Source of the DNA: CAZFDT01 sp964518335
GTDB lineage: Bacteria; Planctomycetota; Phycisphaerae; Phycisphaerales; Phycisphaeraceae
DNA length: 20,689 bases
NCBI GenBank assembly: GCA_964518335.1
Contig: CAZFDT010000090.1
Coordinates: 1 to 20,689 of the forward strand
Direction: 5' to 3'
Shown here: positions 1 through 8,340 of the stretch, one piece after another
Layout of the letters: each line of letters begins with the position of its first letter
Position numbering within the stretch: the stretch's first letter is position 1
Position numbers and translations under genes: made by a program
The notes under the pieces: model-generated
What the model saw: only the letters and a program-made list of their open reading frames with translations
Database searches by the model: none
What the model was told of the DNA's origin: nothing

Positions 1-63
1 GCGACCATGGGTCGCGCGGAGGCGCCCCGCGGTTCGGCGCGACCCATGGTCGCGGCTTTACAT
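1..63. repeat. Dispersed palindromic repeat, copy 1 (truncated by the window edge)
   Basis: Bases 1-17 (gcgaccatgggtcgcgc) and 37-53 are perfect reverse complements with a 19-base GC-rich loop, followed by ggctttacat. Read on the minus strand, bases 63-47 (atgtaaagccgcgacca) match 17 of 17 bases at 5783-5799, between groES and groEL. The element may extend left of the window. It lies immediately upstream of xylA and could affect its leader. It looks like a REP-type dispersed element. Confidence 0.6.
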
Positions 64-97
64 TACAATCCACGCCCCCCAAACCGGAGTTCCAACC

Positions 98-1411
98 ATG
101 GCCAAGCAGTACTTTCCCGGCATCAAACGCATCCGTTACGAAGGATCCGACTCGAAGAACCCGCTGGCGTTCAAACACTACGACCCCGACGAGCGCGTCG
201 CCGGCAAGACGATGCGCGAGCATTTCCGCTTCAGCGCCTGCTACTGGCACGCGATGCGCAACGGCGGGGCCGACCCCTTCGGCGTCGCCACGCGACAGAT
301 GCCATGGTCATCCGCCACCAACGAAATGCAGGCCGCCGAGAACACCATGCACGCCATGTTCGAGTTCCTCGACAAGCTCGGCGTCGATTACTGGTGCTTC
401 CACGACCGCGACATCGCACCCGAAGCCAAGACCTTCGTCCAGACCAACAAGCAGCTCGACCGCATCGTCAAGCTCGCGGGCAAGCTGCAGAAGTCCACCG
501 GCAAGAAGCTGCTCTGGGGCACGGCGTGCCTCTTCGCCCACCCGCGCTACATGAGCGGGGCGGCGACAAGCCCGTTCCTCGACGTGTTCATCCACGCCGC
601 GGCCCAGGTGAAGAAGGCGATCGAAGTCACGCACGAGCTCGGCGGCGAAGGCTACACCTTCTGGGGCGGACGCGAAGGCTACGACACGCTGCTCAACACC
701 AACCTCGGCCGCGAGCTGGACCACCTCGCCGCGTTCCTGCACATGGCGGTCGATTACAAGAAGACCATCAACTTCCGGGGGCAGTTCTACATCGAGCCCA
801 AGCCCAAGGAGCCCACGACGCATCAGTACGACCACGACGCCTCGGCGTGCCACGCGTTCCTGCAGAAGTACGACCTCGACAAGCACCTCAAGCTCAACAT
901 CGAGGCGAACCATGCCACCCTCGCCGGGCACAGCTTCCACCACGAACTCGAATATTGCGCCGCCAACAACATGCTCGGGTCGATCGACGCCAACCGCGGT
1001 GACAAGCTCATCGGCTGGGACACGGACCAGTTCCCCACGGACCTGTACGACACGACGCTGGCGATGCTGACGCTGCTCAAGGCCGGCGGGTTCACCACCG
1101 GCGGGCTGAACTTCGACGCGAAGGTGCGTCGTCAGAGCGTCGAGCCGGTCGATCTGTTCCACGCGCACATCGGCGGCATGGACGCCTTCGCGCGGGGGCT
1201 GAAAGTCGCGGACAAGCTCCAGCGTGACGGCCGCATCCCCGCCCTCGTCAAGGAACGCTACAGCACGTGGGACACCGACCTGGGCAAGCGCATCGAAAAG
1301 GGCAAGTGCAGCTTCGCCGAGCTGGAGAAACTGGCGCACAAGACCAACGTCCAGGCCGTGCCGTCCTCGCGGCAGGAGCTGATCGAGAACATTCTCAACG
1401 AGCTGCTGTGA
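98..1411 (+). CDS. xylA: Xylose isomerase
   Basis: This enzyme interconverts D-xylose and D-xylulose (also D-glucose and D-fructose) in the cytoplasm, using two divalent metals. The 437-residue product has the length of the larger (class II) xylose isomerases. Visible family motifs, in order, are the catalytic-histidine segment WCFHDRDIAPE, the WGGREGYDTLLNT segment, the metal-binding NIEANHATLAGHSFHHEL segment and GSIDANRGD. The ATG at 98 is preceded by GGAG at 85-88, a normal spacing. The gene stands alone, with no xylulokinase or xylose transporter in the window, and converges on the diguanylate cyclase gene with a hairpin between them. Identity is near certain; the true in vivo sugar is not shown by sequence alone. 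Confidence 0.97.
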   Translation: MAKQYFPGIKRIRYEGSDSKNPLAFKHYDPDERVAGKTMREHFRFSACYWHAMRNGGADPFGVATRQMPWSSATNEMQAAENTMHAMFEFLDKLGVDYWCFHDRDIAPEAKTFVQTNKQLDRIVKLAGKLQKSTGKKLLWGTACLFAHPRYMSGAATSPFLDVFIHAAAQVKKAIEVTHELGGEGYTFWGGREGYDTLLNTNLGRELDHLAAFLHMAVDYKKTINFRGQFYIEPKPKEPTTHQYDHDASACHAFLQKYDLDKHLKLNIEANHATLAGHSFHHELEYCAANNMLGSIDANRGDKLIGWDTDQFPTDLYDTTLAMLTLLKAGGFTTGGLNFDAKVRRQSVEPVDLFHAHIGGMDAFARGLKVADKLQRDGRIPALVKERYSTWDTDLGKRIEKGKCSFAELEKLAHKTNVQAVPSSRQELIENILNELL

Positions 1412-1434
1412 CGAGGTTGCACGACGCTGCGCCA

Positions 1435-1486
1435 TAGCCGGGACGCTACGCGTCCCAGGCGCCTGCGACGCGTAGCGTCCCGGCTA
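1435..1486. terminator. Perfect 20-bp inverted repeat, likely bidirectional terminator or REP-like element
   Basis: The left arm 1435-1454 begins tagccgggacgc and the right arm 1467-1486 is its exact reverse complement, with a 12-base loop (1455-1466) that is itself partly palindromic (aggcgcct). It lies between the convergent ends of xylA and the diguanylate cyclase gene, where a two-way terminator is expected. Neither side has a long T-run. The perfect symmetry also fits a dispersed repeat. Confidence 0.6.
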
Positions 1487-1504
1487 AATGAAACGGCGCG
1501 GGCG

Positions 1505-2503
1505 TCACGTTCCCGCGGCGCGGCCCTTGCCGCCGCGCTTGGCGTCGTAGAGGTGGTGGTCGGCCTTCTTGAGCAGGTCGTGGCCGGTCCGCACCCCGTC
1601 GCGCTGCACGGACGCGACGCCCAGCGACAGGTCGGCGCGCAGCTCCGGCGCCAGCGTGTTGCGCACGTGGCTGCGGAACAGGGAGTGGATGCGCTCGACC
1701 ACCTGCCTCGCCTGCTCGATGGTACAACCGGGCAACAGCAGCACGAACTCGTCGCCGCCGAGGCGGATGGCGTAGTCGTCGCGGCGGATGCATCCGCGAA
1801 TGATGCTGGCCAGGAACAGCAGCAACTCGTCGCCGGCGTCGTGCCCCAGCGTGTCGTTGACCTGCTTGAAGTTGTCCACGTCGATGGCGACGCACACCAG
1901 GTCGCTGCCGGCGGCGGTGGCGCTGGCGACCAGCGACTCGAGGTGCTCCTCCATGAAGCGACGGTTGGCCAGATCGGTCAGCGGATCGCGCAGGGCCATC
2001 TTACGCAGGTGGCGCGTGGCGTTTTTCGTCGCGTCCTCGACGCGCGCGTCCATGGTGCGCCGGACCTGTTTGGCGTCGCACTCGTGACGGATGCTGCTGA
2101 TGGCGACCTGCTGCAGGGTGCGGGCGATCTTGCCGATCTCGTCCTGGCGCGACGCGGGCAGCTTGTGGATCAGCCCCGGCGCGCTGCGTAGCCGGATCGA
2201 GTCGAGCTGCTGCAGCAGACGATCCATCGGCGACCACACCCACCAGTCACAGAGCCACATCAGCCCCGCCAGCAGCGCCGTGAGCCCGATGATGAAGGGC
2301 CACAACCGCTGGCTCGACTGCACCTCGATCACACCCACCAGCGCCCCGCCGGCGGCGGCGAGCACGACGATCAGCGCGATCTTCGAGCGCAGAGGCACGT
2401 CATCCAGCGGCCGACGCACCGACCTGGCGGGCGCCGGAGACGACGCAGGCGACGGCGCTTCGGCCGCGCCCGGTTCCAAGGGCATGGTCGTATCTGTGGC
2501 CAT
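1505..2503 (-). CDS. Membrane-anchored diguanylate cyclase (GGDEF)
   Basis: It should make the second messenger cyclic di-GMP from two GTP. The 332-residue product has a proline/alanine-rich N-terminus, two membrane helices (about residues 42-61 and 68-90) with almost no periplasmic loop, a HAMP-like or linker segment (about 91-160), then a complete GGDEF domain. The active-site GGDEF is intact at about 249-253. The product-inhibition site RxxD is intact as RRDD at about 240-243, so the enzyme is probably active and feedback-controlled. The DPLTDLANRR start of the domain is canonical. A purine-rich leader (ggggggaaaggg) precedes the ATG. There is no obvious sensor domain, so its input is unknown. 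It is convergent with xylA and followed upstream by the same-strand phosphodiesterase-like gene. Confidence 0.93.
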   Translation of the reverse strand: MATDTTMPLEPGAAEAPSPASSPAPARSVRRPLDDVPLRSKIALIVVLAAAGGALVGVIEVQSSQRLWPFIIGLTALLAGLMWLCDWWVWSPMDRLLQQLDSIRLRSAPGLIHKLPASRQDEIGKIARTLQQVAISSIRHECDAKQVRRTMDARVEDATKNATRHLRKMALRDPLTDLANRRFMEEHLESLVASATAAGSDLVCVAIDVDNFKQVNDTLGHDAGDELLLFLASIIRGCIRRDDYAIRLGGDEFVLLLPGCTIEQARQVVERIHSLFRSHVRNTLAPELRADLSLGVASVQRDGVRTGHDLLKKADHHLYDAKRGGKGRAAGT

Positions 2504-2587
2504 CCAACCCCCACCCTTTCCCCCCTGAATATCGAACGCGGGCGAGGGTCCCGTGAGTGTTACACACCGGCAATTTCACAGCGACGA

Positions 2588-2627
2588 CCGGCGGCGCGGC
2601 GTCGGCAAGACGGGCAAACACCGCCGG
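2588..2627 (-). terminator. Weak hairpin after the YmdB-like gene
   Basis: The 128-base gap between the YmdB-like stop and the diguanylate cyclase start contains a 7-bp stem (ccggcgg at 2588-2594, ccgccgg at 2621-2627) with a 26-base loop. No T-run follows. It may be only GC-rich background. Confidence 0.25.
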
Positions 2628-2631
2628 CCCC

Positions 2632-3432
2632 CTACGGTGCGGGCGTCAGCTCGATGCGCTCGATCGCCACCGCCCGCCCCGTCGTTTCGTCGAGGTCGAT
2701 GCACACCCCGTTGACCCGCACGTCGCCCGTGGCCACGTCGAACGGCGCGTGCATCGCCGTGGTCATCTGATGCACCACCGCCTCGACGCTTCGCCCGATG
2801 ATCGACTCGTGCGGGCCGCTCATCCCGATGTCGGTGATGAACGCCGTGCCCCCGCGCAGCAGGCGTGCGTCGGCCGTCGCCACGTGCGTGTGCGTGCCCA
2901 CCACCGCGCCCACCCGGCCGTCCACGTAATATCCCAGCGCGATCTTCTCGCTCGTCGCCTCCATGTGCGCCTCGACCAGCACCAGCGGGTCCTTCTCCGG
3001 CAGCTCCGCCAGCACGCGGTCCACTGCAGCAAACGGATCGTCGGCGGGCAGCGACATGAACAGCCGCCCCAGCACCGTCGTCACGTACAGGTTCCGCCGG
3101 CCGCCCGGCGGCGAGAGCTTCATCCATCCCCGCCCCGCCGCCTTCGCCGACAGGTTCGCCGGCCGGATCAGCCTCGCCTCGCCCTCCAGCTTCGACACGA
3201 TCGCCTTTTTCCTGAACACGTGGTCCCCCAGCGTCATGGCTTCGACCCCCGCCTCGCGCAGCTTCTCATACAGCGTCGGCGTCAGCCCCGATCCGTCCGC
3301 GGCGTTCTCGGCGTTGGCGATCAGCACGTGCGGCGACCACCGCTGGCGAATCACCGGCACGCACGCACGCACCGCCGCCACCCCTGGCATCCCCACAATG
3401 TCTCCCAGCATGACGACGCGAAGCGTGGACAT
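2632..3432 (-). CDS. ymdB: YmdB-family (TIGR00282-type) metallophosphoesterase
   Basis: Members of this family are two-metal phosphodiesterases; Bacillus YmdB hydrolyses 2',3'-cyclic nucleotides and affects biofilm formation. The 266-residue protein spans the whole family length. Visible motifs are GDIVGMPG near residue 10, NAENAADGSGLT, RPANL, EAHMEATSEKIALGYYVDGR, GTHTHVATADARLL and TDIGMSGP. One difference stands out: the usual GNH metal/phosphate-site segment reads TLGDHVFRKK, with Asp in place of the conserved Asn. The start at 3432 has no clear ribosome binding site but matches the family N-terminus (MRxxxxGDxxG). The gene is divergent from nrdR and upstream of a diguanylate cyclase on the same strand. 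Family assignment is firm; substrate is not. Confidence 0.88.
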   Translation of the reverse strand: MSTLRVVMLGDIVGMPGVAAVRACVPVIRQRWSPHVLIANAENAADGSGLTPTLYEKLREAGVEAMTLGDHVFRKKAIVSKLEGEARLIRPANLSAKAAGRGWMKLSPPGGRRNLYVTTVLGRLFMSLPADDPFAAVDRVLAELPEKDPLVLVEAHMEATSEKIALGYYVDGRVGAVVGTHTHVATADARLLRGGTAFITDIGMSGPHESIIGRSVEAVVHQMTTAMHAPFDVATGDVRVNGVCIDLDETTGRAVAIERIELTPAP

Positions 3433-3463
3433 CGGGGCAGCGTAGCAGATGAGGCGGAAGCGG

Positions 3464-3543
3464 GTAGGGAGCAGGCAGTAGGGAGTAGGGAGTAGGAAGA
3501 AGAAACAGATTCCTACTACTGCCTACTCCCTACTCTCTACTCC
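3464..3543. repeat. Imperfect inverted repeat built from tagggag / ctcccta units
   Basis: Bases 3464-3496 are repeated tagggagtagg-like units and bases 3510-3543 are their approximate reverse complement (tcctactactgcctactccc and on), with a short purine-rich loop. Within each arm the unit repeats in tandem. The element fills the intergenic space between the divergent ymdB and nrdR genes and ends about 20 bases before the nrdR start, so it probably overlaps their promoters. Confidence 0.7.
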
Positions 3544-3565
3544 CTTCCTCCGGTAACATACCTCC

Positions 3566-4060
3566 GTGCGCTGCCCCTTCTGCCAACGCAACCACGACAA
3601 GGTCATCGACTCGCGCGAGATCGATGAGGGCAAGGCCATCCGCCGCCGACGCCACTGCAACGACTGCGGCAAGCGATTCACCACCTACGAGCACATCGAG
3701 GAGAAGGCCCACCTCATCGTCGTCAAGACCGACGGCACGCGCGTCCCCTTCGACCGGGAGAAAATCGCCGTCGGGCTCGAACGCGCCTGTTACAAGCGGG
3801 CGATCTCCGCCGAGCAGATCGAGCAGGTTGTCGCCGCCGTCGAGGAGGACCTGTTCCGCCGGGGCGAGCGGGAGGTGGCGTCGATCGACATCGGCCGCGC
3901 CGTCGCAGAACGCCTCAAGACCATCGACCAGGTCGCCTACGTCCGCTTTGCCAGCGTCTACAAGCAGTTCAAGGACATCAACGATCTGCTCGATGAGGTG
4001 CGGGAGGTGGTCGAGACCGCCGGCCGCCGCGAACCGCCCGGCCAGGGCCGCCTGTTCTGA
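3566..4060 (+). CDS. nrdR: Transcriptional repressor NrdR (ATP-cone, zinc ribbon)
   Basis: NrdR senses ATP/dATP and represses ribonucleotide reductase genes by binding NrdR boxes. The 164-residue protein has the N-terminal zinc ribbon with four cysteines (C3, C6, C31, C34; MRCPFC and HCNDCGKRF) and then an ATP-cone domain (about residues 49-139), including VVKTDGTRVPFDREK and the VAYVRFASVYKQF end. The GTG start at 3566 gives the canonical (M)RCPFC N-terminus. There is no convincing Shine-Dalgarno sequence. The C-terminal tail (REPPGQGRLF) is short and charged. No ribonucleotide reductase gene is in the window. Length and motifs match the family closely. Confidence 0.97.
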   Translation: MRCPFCQRNHDKVIDSREIDEGKAIRRRRHCNDCGKRFTTYEHIEEKAHLIVVKTDGTRVPFDREKIAVGLERACYKRAISAEQIEQVVAAVEEDLFRRGEREVASIDIGRAVAERLKTIDQVAYVRFASVYKQFKDINDLLDEVREVVETAGRREPPGQGRLF

Positions 4061-4076
4061 TTTTTCACATTTCCCA

Positions 4077-4105
4077 TTGCCCCGGCCGGTGCTTGTGTGT
4101 TAAAT
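4077..4105 (+). promoter_or_regulatory. Possible sigma-70-type promoter of the CBS gene
   Basis: TTGCCC at 4077-4082 and TTAAAT at 4100-4105 are separated by 17 bases, in the 140-base gap between nrdR and the CBS-domain gene. The match is partial, but it is the most A/T-rich stretch in the local sequence. Confidence 0.35.
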
Positions 4106-4200
4106 TGGGTATCGATTGATCCCATGTCCCCGCGTCGGATGGAACAAGTCAACTCAACTGCGCGGGCTCGGACCCGCCGATTTGTAAAGGAGTGTTTGCC

Positions 4201-4638
4201 ATGGTGACAGTTCGCATGCTGCTGGAGGGCAAGGGCCCGCAGGTGGTGGCCGTCAACCGCGACGCCACCGTCCTCGACGCCGCCCAGCTCATGAACCAGC
4301 ACAAGATCGGCGCCCTGGTCGTTCACGACAACGATCAGCTCGAAGGCATTTTCACCGAGCGCGACGTGCTCCGCCGCGTCGTCGCCGCCCGACGCGACCC
4401 CGCCCAGGTCAAGGTCGGCGACGTCATGACCAGCGACGTCATCGTCTGTGAGCCCGAGTGCTCCATCGAGGACGCCCGCAACATCTTCCGCACCAAGCGC
4501 ATCCGCCACCTCCCCGTCGTGAACAAGCAGGGCCGACTCGAAGGCATGATCTCCATCGGCGACATCAACGCCTACCAGCTCAACGGCCAGGAAACCACCA
4601 TCCACTATCTCGAGGAATACATCTACGGCCGCGTTTGA
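4201..4638 (+). CDS. Stand-alone two-CBS-domain protein
   Basis: The 145-residue protein is essentially two CBS motifs in tandem (about residues 5-60 and 72-130), which usually pair to bind adenosine nucleotides. Each repeat has the typical pattern, for example MNQHKIGALVV and GIFTERDVLRR in the first and RTKRIRHLPVV and GMISIGDINAY in the second. I chose ATG 4201 because AAGGAG at 4187-4192 sits directly upstream; an in-frame GTG at 4192 overlaps that ribosome binding site and is unlikely. There is no catalytic domain, so it probably regulates a partner by binding nucleotide. The partner is not apparent from its neighbours. Confidence 0.92.
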   Translation: MVTVRMLLEGKGPQVVAVNRDATVLDAAQLMNQHKIGALVVHDNDQLEGIFTERDVLRRVVAARRDPAQVKVGDVMTSDVIVCEPECSIEDARNIFRTKRIRHLPVVNKQGRLEGMISIGDINAYQLNGQETTIHYLEEYIYGRV

Positions 4639-4706
4639 CCGAGGCCCACACGTCAAGCCGGCGTCATCTCGCCTCAGGCTTGGGTGCCTCGAATCCGATG
4701 GGGGGA

Positions 4707-4737
4707 CGACCCCCGGGACCACGCATCCCGGGGGTCG
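4707..4737 (+). terminator. GC-rich hairpin after the CBS gene
   Basis: A 12-bp perfect stem (cgacccccggga at 4707-4718, its complement at 4726-4737) with a 7-base loop lies 68 bases after the CBS stop codon. It has no T-run, so it would be a non-classical or Rho-assisted terminator. I see nothing else in the 288-base gap to the next gene. Confidence 0.55.
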
Positions 4738-4926
4738 CTCGTTGACGCGTCCCTGCCAATCCGGCACACGCCACCCTCCCCGCGCCCCGCCTCGGCAGCC
4801 TCACACCGATGTGCCCGCGGCAGCAAGTCCACCTAAATACCTGCAAACCCAACACTTCCACACTTTCACGCTTTCCCCGCGCCCGGATCGCACCGGCACT
4901 GCCGTTGCATCCATCTCCCTGCCTTC

Positions 4927-5451
4927 ATGGTCACTGCGCGCATCCATCCTCGCTCCCACACCCGCCAGGAGGCACGGTTCAACGTCCTTCTGACCGAGGA
5001 TGACCGCCCCCGTGGCGACGAGCACTGGATCCGCCAGCTCCCCCGCCTGCTCGAGCCCCAGGGCGTGGCCGCCTACGTCGCCCGCAGCGGGCAGGAAGCC
5101 ATTGATCTGGCCGCCCACCTCGAGTTCCACGCCGCCGTGATCGACCTGGGCACGCCCCGCGCCCCCGAGGAGCCCGACGCCGCGGGTCCCGGGATCATGC
5201 CCGGCGCCGGAGGCATCTGGCTCCTCGAACTGTTCCGCCGTCTGCCCAACCGACCCCCCACCGTCGTCGTCACCAGCCGGTACTACGCCAACCGCGATGT
5301 CGATCGCTTCCTCCGCGAAGCACTCCGCCTGGGCGCCTTCAGCGTCCTGCACCAGCCCATCGACCTCGAACGGGTCCTGGCTGTCTTTCGCAGCCTCGTG
5401 GATCGCCAGTACCGCGGCGCCTGGCCCCAACCTAACGAACCTGAGTCCTGA
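4927..5451 (+). CDS. Degenerate response-regulator receiver domain protein
   Basis: The 174-residue protein resembles a single CheY-like receiver. The acidic pair appears in VLLTEDD (about residues 20-26), the candidate phosphoacceptor Asp in AAVIDLGTP, and the conserved Thr/Ser in VVVTSRYYA. The usual KP switch motif near the end reads LHQPID, so the conserved Lys is Gln. A 20-residue-scale Pro/Gly/Ala-rich insertion (PRAPEEPDAAGPGIMPGAGG) follows the Asp. No output domain is present. The start is uncertain: ATG 4927 lacks a clear ribosome binding site, and GGAGG near 4970 precedes the receiver core but has no good start codon after it. The stop is 41 bases before groES, so co-transcription with the chaperonin genes is plausible. 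Confidence 0.7.
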   Translation: MVTARIHPRSHTRQEARFNVLLTEDDRPRGDEHWIRQLPRLLEPQGVAAYVARSGQEAIDLAAHLEFHAAVIDLGTPRAPEEPDAAGPGIMPGAGGIWLLELFRRLPNRPPTVVVTSRYYANRDVDRFLREALRLGAFSVLHQPIDLERVLAVFRSLVDRQYRGAWPQPNEPES

Positions 5452-5492
5452 ACCCCCAACCCCGAACCCCATTTTTCAAGGAGCACGCACAG

Positions 5493-5780
5493 ATGAAGAT
5501 TCGACCCCTCGGCGACAAGATCCTGGTCCAGCGCCTCGAGCCCGAGACCAAGACCAAGAGCGGCATTTACCTCCCCGAGACCGCCAAGGAAAAACCCCAG
5601 CAGGCCAAGGTCGTCGCCGTCGGTGACGGCAAGCTTCTCGATGACGGCAAACGCGCCCCCTTCCAGGTCAAGAAGGGCGACACCATCATCATCGGCAAAT
5701 GGGGCGGCACCGAAATCAAGATCAAGGACGAGGACTACCTCGTCATGAGCGAAGACGACGTCCTCGCCGTCGTGGACTAA
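5493..5780 (+). CDS. groES: Co-chaperonin GroES
   Basis: GroES caps the GroEL cavity to allow ATP-driven folding of enclosed proteins in the cytoplasm. The 95-residue length is standard. The opening MKIRPLGDKILVQRLE, the mobile loop segment KTKSGIYLPETAKEKPQ that contacts GroEL, and the closing EDYLVMSEDDVLAV are typical. AAGGAG at 5478-5483 lies 9 bases before the ATG. groEL follows after 90 bases, in which a short hairpin lies. No CIRCE inverted repeat is visible upstream, so HrcA control is not supported here. Confidence 0.98.
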   Translation: MKIRPLGDKILVQRLEPETKTKSGIYLPETAKEKPQQAKVVAVGDGKLLDDGKRAPFQVKKGDTIIIGKWGGTEIKIKDEDYLVMSEDDVLAVVD

Positions 5781-5782
5781 TC

Positions 5783-5808
5783 ATGTAAAGCCGCGACCAC
5801 CGGTCGCG
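5783..5808. repeat. Dispersed palindromic repeat, copy 2 (between groES and groEL)
   Basis: The sequence atgtaaagccgcgacca at 5783-5799 is identical to the reverse complement of 47-63. It contains a small perfect hairpin: cgcgacc at 5792-5798, loop acc, ggtcgcg at 5802-5808. It starts 3 bases after the groES stop codon. In mRNA it could slow exonucleases or partially terminate transcription between the two genes. Confidence 0.6.
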
Positions 5809-5870
5809 CTCTTGCGAACCACCCCTAACCCACCATTTTCGAACACCACCCCAAACAGGAGACATTCACC

Positions 5871-7511
<1,641 letters not shown>

Positions 7512-7551
7512 ACCATGCCCACCCTTCCGGATGACAACTCGAAGTAACACC

Positions 7552-7585
7552 ACGCAAAGGGACGGCGAAAGCCGTCCCTTTGCGT
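7552..7585 (+). terminator. Terminator of the groES-groEL operon
   Basis: A perfect 15-bp stem (acgcaaagggacggc at 7552-7566, its complement at 7571-7585) closed by a GAAA tetraloop lies 40 bases after the groEL stop. It is followed by atttctat, a short T-rich stretch. This is the clearest intrinsic-type terminator in the window. Confidence 0.85.
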
Positions 7586-7629
7586 ATTTCTATGGGCATA
7601 CTTTGTTTTGTGTATACAAGGAGACCGTA

Positions 7630-8148
7630 ATGGCATTAAACCACCTCGAACAGTTGGTTGCTGAGTGGTATGAGTTTCAGGGCTATTATGTCAGGAGAAA
7701 CGCCTTTGTGGGGAGGCTGAGCAAAGGTGGCTACACATGCGAACTTGATGTCATTGCATTTCATCCAGAATCGAAGCATCTTGTACATATCGAATCTGCG
7801 GTTGGTAGTGACTCATGGGAACAACGCGAGAGGCGATACGTTAAGAAGTTTGAGGCAGGGCGACGTTATATTCCTGAGATGTTCAAGCACTTCGGCGTTT
7901 CCGAAGGTATCGATCAGATTGCATTGTTTATAGCTGGGAACAACAAGAAGCACTCACATATTGGTGGCGGTCGGGTTGTTCTTGCTTGGGAGTTGCTTCG
8001 TGAGATTATGGAGTCGCCTAAGCTCTTGCCAATCGGCAAGCAAATCGTGCCTGAACAATTTGGCAACTTGCGAACCCTTCAGTTTGTGCGCGAATACAAG
8101 AAGTCAATCTGGCGAGACTCGAACAATCGGACGGAAGTCGTTGTTTGA
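7630..8148 (+). CDS. Uncharacterised protein, possible PD-(D/E)XK-like fold
   Basis: A 172-residue soluble protein of unknown function. ATG 7630 is chosen because AAGGAGA at 7618-7624 precedes it; reading could run further upstream but would cross the groEL terminator. The segment CELDVIAF (E38, D40) followed by HLVHIES (E55) resembles the E-x-D ... E-x-x core of PD-(D/E)XK nucleases, but the usual Lys after the second acid is not obvious. The rest (RRYVKKFEAGRRYIPEMF, GGGRVVLAWELLREI, TLQFVREYK) looks like a conserved globular domain. Base composition is clearly lower in G+C than the flanks (24 and 31 of 60 in two sampled lines), which suggests transfer. It is alone, between the groEL terminator and a REP/transposase-like island. 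Confidence 0.75.
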   Translation: MALNHLEQLVAEWYEFQGYYVRRNAFVGRLSKGGYTCELDVIAFHPESKHLVHIESAVGSDSWEQRERRYVKKFEAGRRYIPEMFKHFGVSEGIDQIALFIAGNNKKHSHIGGGRVVLAWELLREIMESPKLLPIGKQIVPEQFGNLRTLQFVREYKKSIWRDSNNRTEVVV

Positions 8149-8210
8149 GGTGAGCGTGTTACTACGTGGTGAGCAGCACCGCGAGAGCGAAGAGAAGGAG
8201 TAGCGTAACG

Positions 8211-8221
8211 GGGTCAGACCC
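8211..8221. repeat. Short palindrome gggtcagaccc upstream of the REP island
   Basis: An 11-base odd palindrome lies 15 bases before the first REP-like hairpin, within the 192-base gap between the orphan gene and the transposase-like gene. I know similar ggggtcagaccc sequences as recurring short motifs near REP-type elements, but I cannot show repetition within this window. Confidence 0.3.
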
Positions 8222-8235
8222 TGATGTCGCGGAAG

Positions 8236-8262
8236 AAGCCCCGCATTGGCATGGCGGGGCTT
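8236..8262 (-). repeat. REP-like hairpin 1 (upstream, minus orientation)
   Basis: Stem aagccccgc (8236-8244) pairs exactly with gcggggctt (8254-8262) around a 9-base loop, attggcatg. The loop is nearly the reverse complement of that of hairpin 2, so hairpins 1 and 2 form an inverted pair. On the minus strand its foot reads CAAAG rather than the GTAG of the other three. Confidence 0.8.
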
Positions 8263-8293
8263 TGGGGGGCGGGTGTGCGTGTTTCGGGTTTGT

Positions 8294-8320
8294 GTAGCCC
8301 CGGGATGCCAATCCGGGGCT
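8294..8320 (+). repeat. REP-like hairpin 2 (upstream, plus orientation)
   Basis: GTAG at 8294-8297 overlaps the start of the stem agccccgg (8296-8303), which pairs with ccggggct (8313-8320) around the loop gatgccaat. It ends 20 bases before the transposase-like start codon. Confidence 0.8.
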
Positions 8321-8340
8321 TTCGGATGTAGGATTCGGCG

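Noticed and set aside
4742..5492. CIRCE (HrcA) operator before groES
   Set aside because: I looked for TTAGCACTC-N9-GAGTGCTAA and close variants upstream of the receiver gene and groES and found none.
8211..8221. Phage or integron attachment site at gggtcagaccc
   Set aside because: No integrase, no second copy in the window and no target duplication; kept only as a low-confidence palindrome.
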